NCBI GenBank assembly: GCA_023229525.1
Contig: JALNZC010000009.1
Span: 41,301-105,300 of the forward strand
Length of the DNA: 64,000 bases
Source of the DNA: Bacteroidales bacterium
Lineage (GTDB): Bacteria; Bacteroidota; Bacteroidia; Bacteroidales; FEN-979
Direction of reading: 5' to 3'
This document shows positions 44,586-53,137 of the stretch, one piece after another (position 1 is the first letter of the stretch; every line of letters starts with the position of its first letter). A program made the position numbers and the translations under genes. The notes beneath the pieces are model-generated. The model saw only the letters and a program-made list of their open reading frames with translations. It made no database searches and was not told the DNA's origin.

Positions 44586-45295
44586 TTATTCTCCCGATGG
44601 AAAAAAGAGCCAGTATACTCTATGTTGAAGATGATACGACATTATTATATGTTACGAGGGATAACCTTGAATTGAAAGGCTATTCAATCGATTCCTGTGA
44701 AGATGGAGCAGTCGCTCTTAACTGGATTAATACACGGTCGTATGACCTGTGTATCCTTGATGTCATGCTACCAAAGATAGATGGTTTCACATTGGCAGGG
44801 AAAATAAGAGAGAAAAATTCTGATATCCCGATCCTTTTCCTGACTGCAAGGTCGACTAAGGAAGACCGGATTCATGGGCTTCAACTGGGTGCAGACGATT
44901 ATATCACAAAGCCTTTCAGCATTGAGGAGCTGGTTCTGAAAATAGAAGTATTTCTTAGGAGAAGCAAAATCATTTCAGCAGAAGAGAAACAATCATCAGT
45001 GTTCAACTTGGGACGGTATGCCTTTGATTCGGGTAACCAGCAATTGGTCGATGGGAAAAAACATCAGCAACTGACATACCGGGAAAGCGAGTTGCTGAAA
45101 TTTCTTTCTGTTCATGCCGGTCAGATAGTCAAACGCGAGGAAATCCTGATGACGGTCTGGGGAAATGATCACTATTTTTCAAGCAGAAGTCTGGATGTGT
45201 TCATTTCAAGATTACGAAAACTTTTAAAGCTGGATCCTTCCGTACGGATTGATAACATCCATAATGTCGGTTACCGTTTGACAATAGATAAATAA
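44582..45295 (+). CDS. OmpR/PhoB-family response regulator (RprY-like)
   Basis: A 237-residue regulator: receiver domain with E-D-D (residues 16-18), phospho-acceptor D60 (YDLCILDVMLPKIDGF) and DDYITKPFS; C-terminal winged helix about 140-235 (TYRESELLKFLSVHAGQIVK, VFISRLRKLLKLDPSVRI). It is the partner of the kinase it overlaps by 4 bases. An in-frame ATG at 44597 is an alternative start. Confidence 0.93.
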   Translation: MIILPMEKRASILYVEDDTTLLYVTRDNLELKGYSIDSCEDGAVALNWINTRSYDLCILDVMLPKIDGFTLAGKIREKNSDIPILFLTARSTKEDRIHGLQLGADDYITKPFSIEELVLKIEVFLRRSKIISAEEKQSSVFNLGRYAFDSGNQQLVDGKKHQQLTYRESELLKFLSVHAGQIVKREEILMTVWGNDHYFSSRSLDVFISRLRKLLKLDPSVRIDNIHNVGYRLTIDK

Positions 45296-45337
45296 TTTAG
45301 GTCATTAATGTTTCTAAATGAAAAAAGGAGAAAAGCT

Positions 45338-46462
45338 ATGTCTGAAATATCAAAGATCAACATCAAATCCGGACCCAGGGAAGGTATGAAGTCATCACGG
45401 ATCGTGAAAAGCTATTTCAACATCGTCGTTATGACGTTGATGATTGTTGTTGTTGCACTGCTGTGTGGTTGCAGCAAAAGCAAATCTGAGCCACCGCCCG
45501 TGACGGGTGAAACCCTTCGTTTCGTTTTCCTGGCCGACAGCCGGGGTGACTCGCTTGACCATCCGGTGAACACCGAGGTGTTGAACACCATCATCAGCCA
45601 GATCGGCGCGTTGTCACCCAAGCCCTCCTTTGTAATATTCGGAGGCGACATGTCCTATAGGGGCTATATCGGGTCCTCATACACGTTCCAGGCATTTAAA
45701 GACCTGTTCGCACCCCTCGGCAGTGGAATACCCTTATACACGGCCGTCGGCAATCATGAGTTGTATCACGAGCACTCTGCTTATGGTTTCCTGCTCGTCA
45801 ACCAGCAGGCTTTCCAGAATGCGTTTCCGGAGAACCCCACCAACGGGCCGGCCGGCTACGAGCACCTGACCTATTCCTTCACCTCTCCGGGCGGCAGCTC
45901 CTTTTTCGCAGTATTGGATCCCTATTACCTGACCCAGGACACCACCAAACCCGCTACACTGGGAGGCCATATCGATTCCACCCAGATGGCATGGCTAAAA
46001 GCACAGGTGGCACTGTCCAAGGCAACACACAAATTCCTTTTCATCCATACACCCTATTACTATATCTCAGACGACCCTGAAGAACCATCCTCTGCCGACA
46101 CCTCCTATACAAAACTCTGGGCTTTCCTTGACGCAAACAAGTTCGACTTTTACGCTTGCGGACATTCGCATCTCTTTTCCCGCAGGACCATTGACGGCGG
46201 CGTCACCCCTACTCCGCAGACCGTACCGGCGACTCCCGCATGGCAGAACAATGTTGTTCAGCTTCTCAATGGTACCTGCGGCGCCGGACCTTCCACCGGA
46301 GCCATCGACCCAGCCATCAAAACCGCCTGGAACGTGCACAATGACGCCAAAACCTATTACTTCAGCGTGGTGGACATCTCTGGCAGTACCGTAACGGTAA
46401 ACAGTTACAGTGGCTACACGGGAGCCTACAGCGTATTCGATACATTCACCATTAATAAGTAG
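45338..46462 (+). CDS. Calcineurin-like metallophosphoesterase, lipoprotein
   Basis: The metal-binding blocks are in order: FLADSRGDSLDHPVN, FVIFGGDMSYRG, TAVGNHELYHE, KFLFIHTPYYYIS and FYACGHSHLFSRR, the pattern of exported purple-acid-phosphatase-like calcineurin-fold enzymes. A hydrophobic segment ending LLCGC gives a lipobox. I chose ATG 45338 because it follows AAAAAGGAG at a spacing of seven, a rare strong Shine-Dalgarno sequence for this phylum; ATG 45386 would give a more usual signal length, and 45308 is the first ATG. The third-position GC of the gene is higher than that of the kinase pair before it, hinting at different origin. Confidence 0.85.
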   Translation: MSEISKINIKSGPREGMKSSRIVKSYFNIVVMTLMIVVVALLCGCSKSKSEPPPVTGETLRFVFLADSRGDSLDHPVNTEVLNTIISQIGALSPKPSFVIFGGDMSYRGYIGSSYTFQAFKDLFAPLGSGIPLYTAVGNHELYHEHSAYGFLLVNQQAFQNAFPENPTNGPAGYEHLTYSFTSPGGSSFFAVLDPYYLTQDTTKPATLGGHIDSTQMAWLKAQVALSKATHKFLFIHTPYYYISDDPEEPSSADTSYTKLWAFLDANKFDFYACGHSHLFSRRTIDGGVTPTPQTVPATPAWQNNVVQLLNGTCGAGPSTGAIDPAIKTAWNVHNDAKTYYFSVVDISGSTVTVNSYSGYTGAYSVFDTFTINK

Positions 46463-46480
46463 GACATACTATAACGCCGA

Positions 46481-46846
46481 TCAGTTCGACAGGAGGAGGT
46501 CGATGCGGTCGGGTTTCACCCATTTGATCCGGGTTACCGGGATGCGGTAGGTACGGTACACGGTGTCGGCTTTGCATTTCCCCTTAACAAACAGGGTGTC
46601 GTGCTGCTTCCAGACCTCCACCTCCAGCCGGTCGCGGCTCAGCAAAACCGGGGCGGAGATCCGTTCGAGATAAAGTACGGTATCGGCTGCAATACCCTGG
46701 ATGGGGATGGTGTCTTTTAAAACCAGGGTATCGGTTTTAACCAGTTCGGGATGTTTCATCAGCAACCGCTGAACCCGGGAGGAGGGAGAACAGGAATAGA
46801 AGAGGGCGATGGTGCTGATCAGGAAAAATTTGAGTATGCGTTTCAT
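46481..46846 (-). CDS. Small lipoprotein, outer-spanin-like
   Basis: A 121-residue lipoprotein: MKRILKFFLISTIALFYSC with C19 as the anchor, then SPSSRVQRLLMKHPELVKTD and repeated D-T-[LV] motifs. Small lipoproteins of this type (RLLxxHPELV, DTVxxRDT) occur beside lysis genes in Bacteroidota prophage-like regions, as I recall. It follows a small membrane/coiled-coil gene on the same strand, as in two-component spanins. I cannot confirm the function. Confidence 0.55.
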   Translation of the reverse strand: MKRILKFFLISTIALFYSCSPSSRVQRLLMKHPELVKTDTLVLKDTIPIQGIAADTVLYLERISAPVLLSRDRLEVEVWKQHDTLFVKGKCKADTVYRTYRIPVTRIKWVKPDRIDLLLSN

Positions 46847-46887
46847 GGTGATGGTTTTGAAGTGAAAAAGCAGGATTTAATCAAGCG

Positions 46888-47073
46888 TCAGGATCGCTTG
46901 GTGTCGGAGCCGATATCGGTGCGGTTCAGTTCAAAGTCCTTCCGGTTATCGGCTTTATGTACGATCATATCCTGCTTGAGGCTGGTCAGGTCAACATTGA
47001 TCTCAGCAATCCGTATCTCAAGATGTATCCAGATGGATACCAGTCCAACGAAGAAGCTTGCCACGCTGATCAA
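46888..47073 (-). CDS. Small membrane protein with coiled coil, inner-spanin-like
   Basis: A 61-residue frame beginning at TTG 47073: one membrane segment (VASFFVGLVSIWIHLEI) followed by a heptad-like helix (IAEINVDLTSLKQDMIVHKA). The upstream frame is closed nine codons before by TAA and no ATG precedes the membrane segment, so the gene may have lost its 5' end. Topology and position before a lipoprotein gene suggest an inner spanin or phage membrane protein. Weakly supported. Confidence 0.35.
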   Translation of the reverse strand: MISVASFFVGLVSIWIHLEIRIAEINVDLTSLKQDMIVHKADNRKDFELNRTDIGSDTKRS

Positions 47074-47520
47074 TTGCCGTCCGGTTTAGCGTTCATTAAG
47101 GATTCGTTAAGGATTCATTGAGCATTCATCGGAGTATAAGCACTCTCCGATCTGAAATTTGTCTACACCCATAATGATGAAAATCACCCGGGTTGGATCG
47201 ATGAGATCATACGGGATGGATTGATGAAGATCTTTGTGCGGGATAATTTGGAATTATCCGGCATCGGAGCATATAAGGACAAACCATACATCTGAACTTA
47301 ACACATGCCCCTCCACTTGCCGTTGATGGTCGGGGCTGTTTTGTTGACAAACAGCAGAAGGCTTCATGGGTGATCTTTTTTGAATGGGAACCCTATCCAT
47401 TGTAATAATTACATTTCAATCGGTTGTCTCCTAATGTTTAAAGTTAGTAAATAATTCATTTTGAAAAGGATTGATGATTAAAATGAACTATTCAGGAATT
47501 AAACATTCAAGACTCTTTGA
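47074..47520. other. Gene-poor stretch with hairpin, short repeats and a coding scrap
   Basis: It holds direct repeats of AAGGATTCRTT (about 47097-47118), the inverted repeat ATCGGAG/CTCCGAT (47128-47151), and on the plus strand an open scrap without a start codon (about 47143-47295) reading FVYTHNDENHPGWIDEIIRD then GAYKDKPYI. I do not recognise the scrap. The rest shows nothing. Confidence 0.4.
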
Positions 47521-47544
47521 TTTATAAAATAAATCACTTTTTTG

Positions 47545-47574
47545 TTGACATTTCGATATTTTTTCGTATTTTTA
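47545..47574 (+). promoter_or_regulatory. Predicted promoter of the MqsR-like toxin operon
   Basis: TTG at 47545-47547 and TATTTTTA at 47567-47574 are 19 bases apart, a good Bacteroidota promoter. The operator-like palindrome lies just downstream. Confidence 0.5.
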
Positions 47575-47575
47575 C

Positions 47576-47590
47576 AACGATTTTGTCGTT
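47576..47590. promoter_or_regulatory. Candidate operator of the toxin-antitoxin operon
   Basis: AACGA, five bases, TCGTT: a perfect palindrome next to the predicted -7 box and 30 bases before the toxin start. MqsA-type antitoxins bind short palindromes of this layout to repress their own operon. Confidence 0.4.
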
Positions 47591-47620
47591 TTTATATAAG
47601 ATGAATAATATTGCTATTTT

Positions 47621-47977
47621 ATGGGAAGTGTTGATGAGGTCAGGTTGTTCCTGGAACAGCTTAATACGAAATTTATCCTTCTCGGAGATCCTGTATCTTT
47701 TGAGAATCGAGAAAAGAATCATGAAGCATTAGCGGAATTAGATATTCGGCCAACAGACAGAGAGAAGTATATAAGGAATCTCAAAGTTGAAGATTATTAT
47801 TCTGGACCAAATCCTGATGATTGTAATCCTGACGGACCACCGTATTTTGAATTTGGCTTAAATATCAAAGGAAACGAAGTATACATCAAATTAACTTTGG
47901 GCTATCCAAATAAAAGAATAAACTGTATATCATTTCACATTGCAGAAAGACCGATCACCTACCCATTTAAAAAATGA
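47621..47977 (+). CDS. MqsR-family toxin (mRNA interferase-like)
   Basis: A 118-residue protein with the features of the MqsR-like toxin group: an N-terminal helix (VDEVRLFLEQL), NREKNHEALAELDIRPTDRE, YIRNLKVEDYYSGPNPDD, then the beta core YFEFGLNIKGNEVYIKLTLG and CISFHIAERPITYPFKK. MqsR is a RelE-fold ribonuclease that cuts mRNA independently of ribosomes at GC-containing sites. The conserved K-L and the final basic residues are present. It is 54 bases upstream of a gene whose N-terminus is MqsA-like. The assignment is by motif pattern. Confidence 0.7.
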   Translation: MGSVDEVRLFLEQLNTKFILLGDPVSFENREKNHEALAELDIRPTDREKYIRNLKVEDYYSGPNPDDCNPDGPPYFEFGLNIKGNEVYIKLTLGYPNKRINCISFHIAERPITYPFKK

Positions 47978-48031
47978 AGCAAAGCCATTCATTTTAAACT
48001 GTAAAACTGTAAAAAAAATCGCACCCAAGCC

Positions 48032-49048
48032 ATGAATCAAAAAATCGAATGCACTTATTGTGATGGTTATGCAACTATTGTAAAAAACCCGAAAACATTA
48101 TCTTACAGGAAAGAATCATTCAAAGTCATTGAACATTTTTATAAATGTCAAAAATGTCAAAAAGAATTCACAACCACAGAAGTTGATGAATTGACATTTA
48201 TTCAATTGCATAATCAGTATAGAGAAAAGTATAAAATTCCATTTATTGATGAAATCATTGAGATTCGATCAAAATATGAACTCTCCGCTGTCAAGATGAG
48301 TGAGGTATTAGGACTTGGAGTTAATGGTTATGGTAATTTCGAAAAAAGGGAAATACCGGGCCCGGCACTTGGAAATTTAATAAGTACTGCAGCAAATCCA
48401 GAAGTTTTTTTGACATTTGTTGAAAAGGTAAAGCATTTATTCACTGATAAAGCATATGAAAAAGTTAAGCAGAAAATTGTGAGTTTAATCCATGATGAAG
48501 AAGATTCGGGAAGGTCACCCTTCAATTGGTTTATGGAACCCAACCATTTTACCGGGTATGTGAAACCAAATCTCGATAAAACAGTCTATCTTTTATCTCT
48601 TTTAATATCAAAGTGTAAATCTGATTTTAATGATAGATTAAAACTTAACAAACTATTATTTTATACTGATTTTTATAATTATAGTCAAGTTGGTCAGTCA
48701 GTTACTGGATTGACATATAGAGCAATTCCATATGGGCCCGCCCCGACCTATTATGATAATATTTTATCATATTTAAATAGTACTAATATCATTTCGACGA
48801 AATGGGGAAAAGATAGCAACGGATCTGGTCACGAATATTTTGAAGTTGAAGGAGAAATAGAGGATCAGATTTTCTCTCCCAAAGAATTAACTTCTATTAA
48901 TATAATTATTAACAATTTCAAAGAAATGACTTCTTGGGAATTGGTTGAATTAAGCCATAAAGAAAGAGCCTGGAAAGAATTGGAAGTTAGTCATGATATT
49001 ATTAGTTATCAGGATTATGCATTTGACCTTATTGGGGTTAAAAATTGA
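48032..49048 (+). CDS. MqsA-like zinc/HTH antitoxin fused to a Panacea (SocA-like) domain
   Basis: A 338-residue protein with three parts: a zinc ribbon (C7, C10, C39, C42: IECTYCDG, FYKCQKCQKEF), a helix-turn-helix at about 70-130 (EIRSKYELSAVKMSEVLGLG, GYGNFEKREIP) in the same order as MqsA, and a C-terminal Panacea/SocA-like domain about 175-335 (RLKLNKLLFYTDFYNYSQVG, YRAIPYGPAPTYYDNI, SWELVELSHKERAWKE). Panacea domains neutralise many unrelated toxins. It probably binds and silences the MqsR-like protein and represses the operon through the palindrome at 47576-47590. Confidence 0.85.
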   Translation: MNQKIECTYCDGYATIVKNPKTLSYRKESFKVIEHFYKCQKCQKEFTTTEVDELTFIQLHNQYREKYKIPFIDEIIEIRSKYELSAVKMSEVLGLGVNGYGNFEKREIPGPALGNLISTAANPEVFLTFVEKVKHLFTDKAYEKVKQKIVSLIHDEEDSGRSPFNWFMEPNHFTGYVKPNLDKTVYLLSLLISKCKSDFNDRLKLNKLLFYTDFYNYSQVGQSVTGLTYRAIPYGPAPTYYDNILSYLNSTNIISTKWGKDSNGSGHEYFEVEGEIEDQIFSPKELTSINIIINNFKEMTSWELVELSHKERAWKELEVSHDIISYQDYAFDLIGVKN

Positions 49049-49085
49049 TTAAGGATGCTCATTGTCCAAAAGGCTATCCTGAATT

Positions 49086-49184
49086 TCATATATTGACAAC
49101 TTTCCTGTAATCCCTCCAAAACTCATCCACAATCAACTGCCTGATCACCGGGTTCTCAAATTTCTTGTAAAAATCAACGCGGTG
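49086..49184 (-). pseudogene. HsdR C-terminal scrap
   Basis: On the minus strand this reads HRVDFYKKFENPVIRQLIVD then EFWRDYRKVVNI and stop, clearly homologous to the end of the hsdR gene at 62760 (DRVDFYQKFENPVIRDLIVE, EFWRDYRKSAFSGLA). Only about 32 codons remain. It joins the helicase fragment at about 49182. Confidence 0.75.
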
Positions 49185-49714
49185 CTTGTCCTTCGCAACG
49201 AGGATAAACAAAGGACTGCAAGCCTCTTCCCTTCTTCCCTGCTCTTTTCGGTACAGGAATCAAAGGGTCTTGAGTATGAGAATACCATCCTCTGCAATGT
49301 CATCTCCGATAATGCTGCCGAATTCAACGAGATCTGCGAAGGCATGAGTTCTGAGGCTATTCATGGAACGGAACCAGTATATTCAAGGGGCAGGGACAAA
49401 ACCGATAAATCGCTCGATGCTTATAAGTTTTATATCAACTCCCTGTATGTGGCTATTACCAGAGCCGTTAGGAACGTTTATATCGTAGAAAAAACCAGGG
49501 GACATAAACTCATCAGCCTGCTTGGGATCTCCGAGGAAGTGAGAGACAGAGTCATTAAGGAGGATGTTTCTCGGTGGATGACTGGAAGAGGGGAGCCCGG
49601 CGGCTTGAAATGATGGGCAAGGCCGAACAGGCCGAAGCCATCCGGAAGAATATACTGATTACGGTCAAACGATTTTCCCGAAAACGTGCTCCCGGCTTAC
49701 CGGAAGAAGCGTGA
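49182..49714 (+). pseudogene. UvrD-like helicase, C-terminal fragment with frameshift
   Basis: One frame (49182-49613) reads VLVLRNEDKQRTASLF, then SVQESKGLEYENTILCNVIS and INSLYVAITRAVRNVYIVEK, the last motifs (V and VI) of superfamily 1 helicases. A second frame carries on after about 49575 with ARRLEMMGKAEQAEAIRKNI and stops at 49714, so there is a frameshift near 49580. The ATPase half is missing. The start abuts the HsdR scrap, marking a recombination joint. Confidence 0.7.
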
Positions 49715-50085
49715 ATACTGGCTGGCCCTGTTAGCCAAACACGAGATCGGAAACAACAATCCCAATAATAAAAAGCTGTTCAGCCGGGTGCAGAGGGGGG
49801 GGTATGTTCTGAACACCACCACGCTGATCCGTTTCGCTGATACCTGGCTCCCCGTTCATCAGATTATTAACAGCCAGGGCGATGCTACGATCCGTCATTG
49901 CCTAGATGCGGTGGAAATTGTCACAAAAAAGCAAATTCAAACCCAACGGAAGACCACACTTCACCACCTGGCTGCCATCAATCCCACTGAAAGCGGTAAA
50001 CAATTGGGAAAGGTTTGCCAAACAAATTGGGATTTCCCGGACTGAGATTGAAGTAATGAGAGGAGCTTTCAGGGCTAAGATCTGA
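49686..50085 (+). pseudogene. Unrecognised coding scrap with frameshift, perhaps HipA-like end
   Basis: A frame from GTG 49686 to 50045 encodes LPAYRKKREYWLALLAKHEI and LFSRVQRGGYVLNTTTLIRF, which I do not recognise. In another frame the sequence ends NNWERFAKQIGISRTEIEVM then RGAFRAKI (stop near 50085), which is like the tail of HipA-type kinases. Several broken pieces seem joined here. Confidence 0.35.
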
Positions 50086-50219
50086 ACTGACCTCACTCAG
50101 TCGGCAGTCAGCAGTTTCGGCCAAAACGGATTGACATGGGTGATTCTCCCTCCCTTTGAACCTTTTCCTGATTGGGGTGTATTGCTGTTATAATAAATCA
50201 CTAAAATATCCTAATCGTC

Positions 50220-51404
50220 ATGAAAAAACAAATCTTATCAGCCCTCATGCTCATTGCGACGATCTTTGTTGCAGGAAGCTTGTCGGCCCAGCAACCCGAA
50301 AAGGTCTACTCCATTGTAAAGGAGGTACAGTCGTTCGAATGGTACCAGGCGCAGGCAAAGGCCTGGAAGACGGTTCTTGACAATGATCCGAAAAACGGTC
50401 CCGGCTGGATCTATTACTATACCGCCAACCGCATGGCCCGCCTCACCGACCGGAGTCGCTGGGAGGCGGGCCGGGGTGAATATTTCAAAAACCTCTCTGA
50501 TATCGTCGACATGGCCGGGAAGACGATGCCGGGCACCTACGAATCGATTTATATCAAACTATACAACAACTCCATCGACTATCCGGATTACGAAAAGGAC
50601 CTTCTCAGGGCATACGAACTGAGTAGAGGACGGGCCGAAATCCTCGACGAGATTGTGCTTTATTATGAGGTGAAAAGGAACGGCGAAAAGCGCAGCGAGT
50701 TCAGCAAACAATGGTTCCGGAGCAACGACATCCCAGCTGGAATCCTGAACTACAACTACAATGTATTGCAAACCCTGGACGATGACGCCATCATCCTCAC
50801 CGGCGGCGACAATGACACATATCCATTATGGGTGTTGCAGGATGCGCTTGGGTTGAAGCCCGGTGTGGCGGTGCTCAACATTTCCCTGCTTACCAAGGAG
50901 GATTACCGCAAAAAGATCTTCGGAGAGCTGCAGATCCCCGAAATTCAGTTCAACGCTGAGAATTATAAGGACCAGGATTCCCTCTCTGCCCTTCGGAAGG
51001 TCATCCTTGCACAGGTCTTTGCAAAGGCGAAACGCCCGGTTTATCTTGCCCTCACCACCGATACCCGGTATTATCTCGATGCAGATATTCAGAAAGATTT
51101 ATACCTTACGGGGCTGGCCATGCGTTATCAGAAAAAGGAGTTTGACAATCTTGGTGTGATCCGCCGCCATTTCGAAAACGACTACCTGCTTGACTACCTG
51201 AAGGTGAACTTTGCGGCTGATCCTTCAGCTGCCGTGGTGGCCCAGATGAACACCGGCTACCTGCCCTCCCTGGTCAAGTTGTGCAGCCACTACGGGTTGT
51301 CGGGGGAGAGTGAAAAGCTGGCGAAAGTGAGGCAGCTGATTGCTGCGATTTCCGGCAAAGCCGGTTATGAGAAAGTGATGAAAGAATACAATAACTGCGA
51401 ATAA
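50220..51404 (+). CDS. Exported protein with DUF2723-like soluble domain
   Basis: A 394-residue protein with a signal peptide ([20 protein letters not shown]). Residues about 185-250 ([40 protein letters not shown]) match the soluble region of DUF2723 O-mannosyltransferase-like proteins, where GDNDTFPLWYLQ is invariant, but there are no membrane helices here. The N-terminal half is helical and TPR-like. It is followed after 8 bases by an ECF sigma-factor gene and then an anti-sigma-like gene, so the three form an operon. The function is unknown. Confidence 0.75.
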   Translation: MKKQILSALMLIATIFVAGSLSAQQPEKVYSIVKEVQSFEWYQAQAKAWKTVLDNDPKNGPGWIYYYTANRMARLTDRSRWEAGRGEYFKNLSDIVDMAGKTMPGTYESIYIKLYNNSIDYPDYEKDLLRAYELSRGRAEILDEIVLYYEVKRNGEKRSEFSKQWFRSNDIPAGILNYNYNVLQTLDDDAIILTGGDNDTYPLWVLQDALGLKPGVAVLNISLLTKEDYRKKIFGELQIPEIQFNAENYKDQDSLSALRKVILAQVFAKAKRPVYLALTTDTRYYLDADIQKDLYLTGLAMRYQKKEFDNLGVIRRHFENDYLLDYLKVNFAADPSAAVVAQMNTGYLPSLVKLCSHYGLSGESEKLAKVRQLIAAISGKAGYEKVMKEYNNCE

Positions 51405-51412
51405 CCGGGCAG

Positions 51413-51991
51413 ATGAGCCGTTTCCTTAACAGGTACCAGCAGCAAAGCGATGAGGAGCTGATGCTTCGCCTCCGGAAAAAGGAGCGCGAAGCATTCTCTG
51501 TGCTTTACGACCGCTATGCCGGGGAGATGGTGAATTTCTTTTATCGCAGGCTGGGGCAGGATGAAGCCAAAGCCCAGGATTTTCTCCATGATCTTTTTCT
51601 CAAGTTGCTCAATAACCCCGAAAAATATACACCGGGCAGGACCTTCAGACCCTGGCTCTATTCCATTGCCGTGAACATGTGCAAGAATGAATACCGGAGC
51701 TTCAAGGTGCGGGAGGATTACCGGCTTTCCGGTTTTCCGGATATATCCGGCAGATTTGAAGGGTCAGAAAAAATGGATATGAAACTATTTGAAAAGGAAC
51801 TCACAGCAAAACTCAGCCTGCTTGATGAAACCCACCGGGAGGTTTTCCTGCTTCGTTTTCAGGAGGAGCTCTCCATAACCGAAATCGCCGAACTGATGGG
51901 CTGTCCCGAAGGAACTGTCAAATCAAGGCTGTTCTACACCCTGAAAGCCCTCTCGGTACAACTGAAAGTGTTTAACCCGCTGATCAATTAA
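51413..51991 (+). CDS. ECF RNA polymerase sigma factor
   Basis: A 192-residue sigma factor: region 2 at about 25-90 ([56 protein letters not shown]) and region 4 at about 130-185 ([40 protein letters not shown]). It is cotranscribed with the downstream membrane protein, its probable anti-sigma factor (3 bases between stop and start). Confidence 0.93.
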   Translation: MSRFLNRYQQQSDEELMLRLRKKEREAFSVLYDRYAGEMVNFFYRRLGQDEAKAQDFLHDLFLKLLNNPEKYTPGRTFRPWLYSIAVNMCKNEYRSFKVREDYRLSGFPDISGRFEGSEKMDMKLFEKELTAKLSLLDETHREVFLLRFQEELSITEIAELMGCPEGTVKSRLFYTLKALSVQLKVFNPLIN

Positions 51992-51994
51992 GTC

Positions 51995-52669
51995 ATGGAA
52001 GAGAATATTTTTGATGCCCTGCCCGGTTTCGACCGCATGCTTGAGCAGAAAACTTTTGAAGAATTGTCAAGCCAGGAGAGAGACCAGGTTTTACAATTCA
52101 TTACGGAAGAAGATTACACCCTCTTCAGGGAATCTGTCATGGTTGCGCAGCAAAGAAGAAGCAGCGGAGACCCCCAAATCACTCCCGATCCCTCGGTAAA
52201 AAACAGACTGATGCAAACATTCAGGTCCGTCGGAATGTCCCCGTCCGCCACCGTCTCCGGAATCCTTTCACGCTTCTTCAACTACCACATTCCGCTTTAC
52301 CAGGCCGGCCTTGCAACTTCGGTTCTCCTTTTCTTTGTGTTTTATCTTTTCCTGCAGAACTATCGGACGCCCGGCCAGGTGGCCGTTGCCGATACTGTAT
52401 ATGTTGATAAGCCGGTTCTGCTGAAAGATACAATTTGGCTTGAAAAGCCGCAAGTAAAAAACCCCGGGCGGGTGAAAACAGACCATCGTCATCCCGAATT
52501 CATGAAGACCCCGGCCGTTCAGTCAGTGCCTGAAAATCAACTATACACCAGCCAGATGCAGGATGCCATGAACAGGATGTCGGTTATTTCGGGGTTGGAT
52601 AAGGACAAATCGGTTACCCACGATGCAAGCCTGATGAAGCTGGTGGCAGTGGGAATGCCATTGCAATGA
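51995..52669 (+). CDS. Probable anti-sigma factor, single-pass membrane protein
   Basis: A 224-residue protein: N-terminal cytoplasmic part (DALPGFDRMLEQKTFEELSS), one membrane segment about 107-127 (AGLATSVLLFFVFYLFLQNY) and a short extracytoplasmic tail. It has no recognisable FecR or zinc anti-sigma domain. Its place directly behind an ECF sigma gene, with a 3-base gap, is the main reason to call it an anti-sigma factor. Alternative: unrelated membrane protein of the same operon. Confidence 0.6.
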   Translation: MEENIFDALPGFDRMLEQKTFEELSSQERDQVLQFITEEDYTLFRESVMVAQQRRSSGDPQITPDPSVKNRLMQTFRSVGMSPSATVSGILSRFFNYHIPLYQAGLATSVLLFFVFYLFLQNYRTPGQVAVADTVYVDKPVLLKDTIWLEKPQVKNPGRVKTDHRHPEFMKTPAVQSVPENQLYTSQMQDAMNRMSVISGLDKDKSVTHDASLMKLVAVGMPLQ

Positions 52670-52828
52670 CCTGTTCATAAATGTCTGCGGATGAGTGTCC
52701 ACGAAGTAAATGGCAAAGGAGGATTCACTGGAGTTATGTAATATTTTTCCCTGGGATTCGTCTTTGGTATATCAGTATACGTTAAGTGTACAATGAATAC
52801 TAAAAATCCAAAGACACGCTGAAATATT

Positions 52829-52966
52829 ATGAAGCATTTACTATTTATCCTGATTTTGTCCTGCGGACATGTGAGTTTATTCTCCCGGGTACCATCAACA
52901 AACGATTGGCACATCAGTCCTTGTTTGAAAAACGAGGTTGACAGCTTTCTTACGACCCCCAAATAA
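52829..52966 (+). CDS. Small exported peptide or 5' remnant of a secreted protein
   Basis: A 45-residue frame, MKHLLFILILSCGHVSLFSR then VPSTNDWHISPCLKNEVDSF and LTTPK, with a good signal peptide. It is either a small secreted peptide or the beginning of a lost gene. It is the only coding sign in the 468-base gap 52670-53137, which otherwise shows CTGCGGATGAG near 52685, resembling the dispersed repeat. Confidence 0.35.
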   Translation: MKHLLFILILSCGHVSLFSRVPSTNDWHISPCLKNEVDSFLTTPK

Positions 52967-53137
52967 TAGCCTCACTGATATTTCTGAACAGTCCATCCGG
53001 AATACATGATTATAATCTGTAAAAGAAAATGCAGGTCATAAATATAGCAAACATCGAATTTGAGAAATAACACCAATATCCAATTCTATTTAAACCATCA
53101 CTGATCCAATCCGGTACAAATATTTAAAATATAACTT

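Noticed and set aside
52675..52962. Minus-strand frame of 95 codons
   Set aside because: Opposite to a plus-strand signal-peptide frame that looks more natural; no family pattern.
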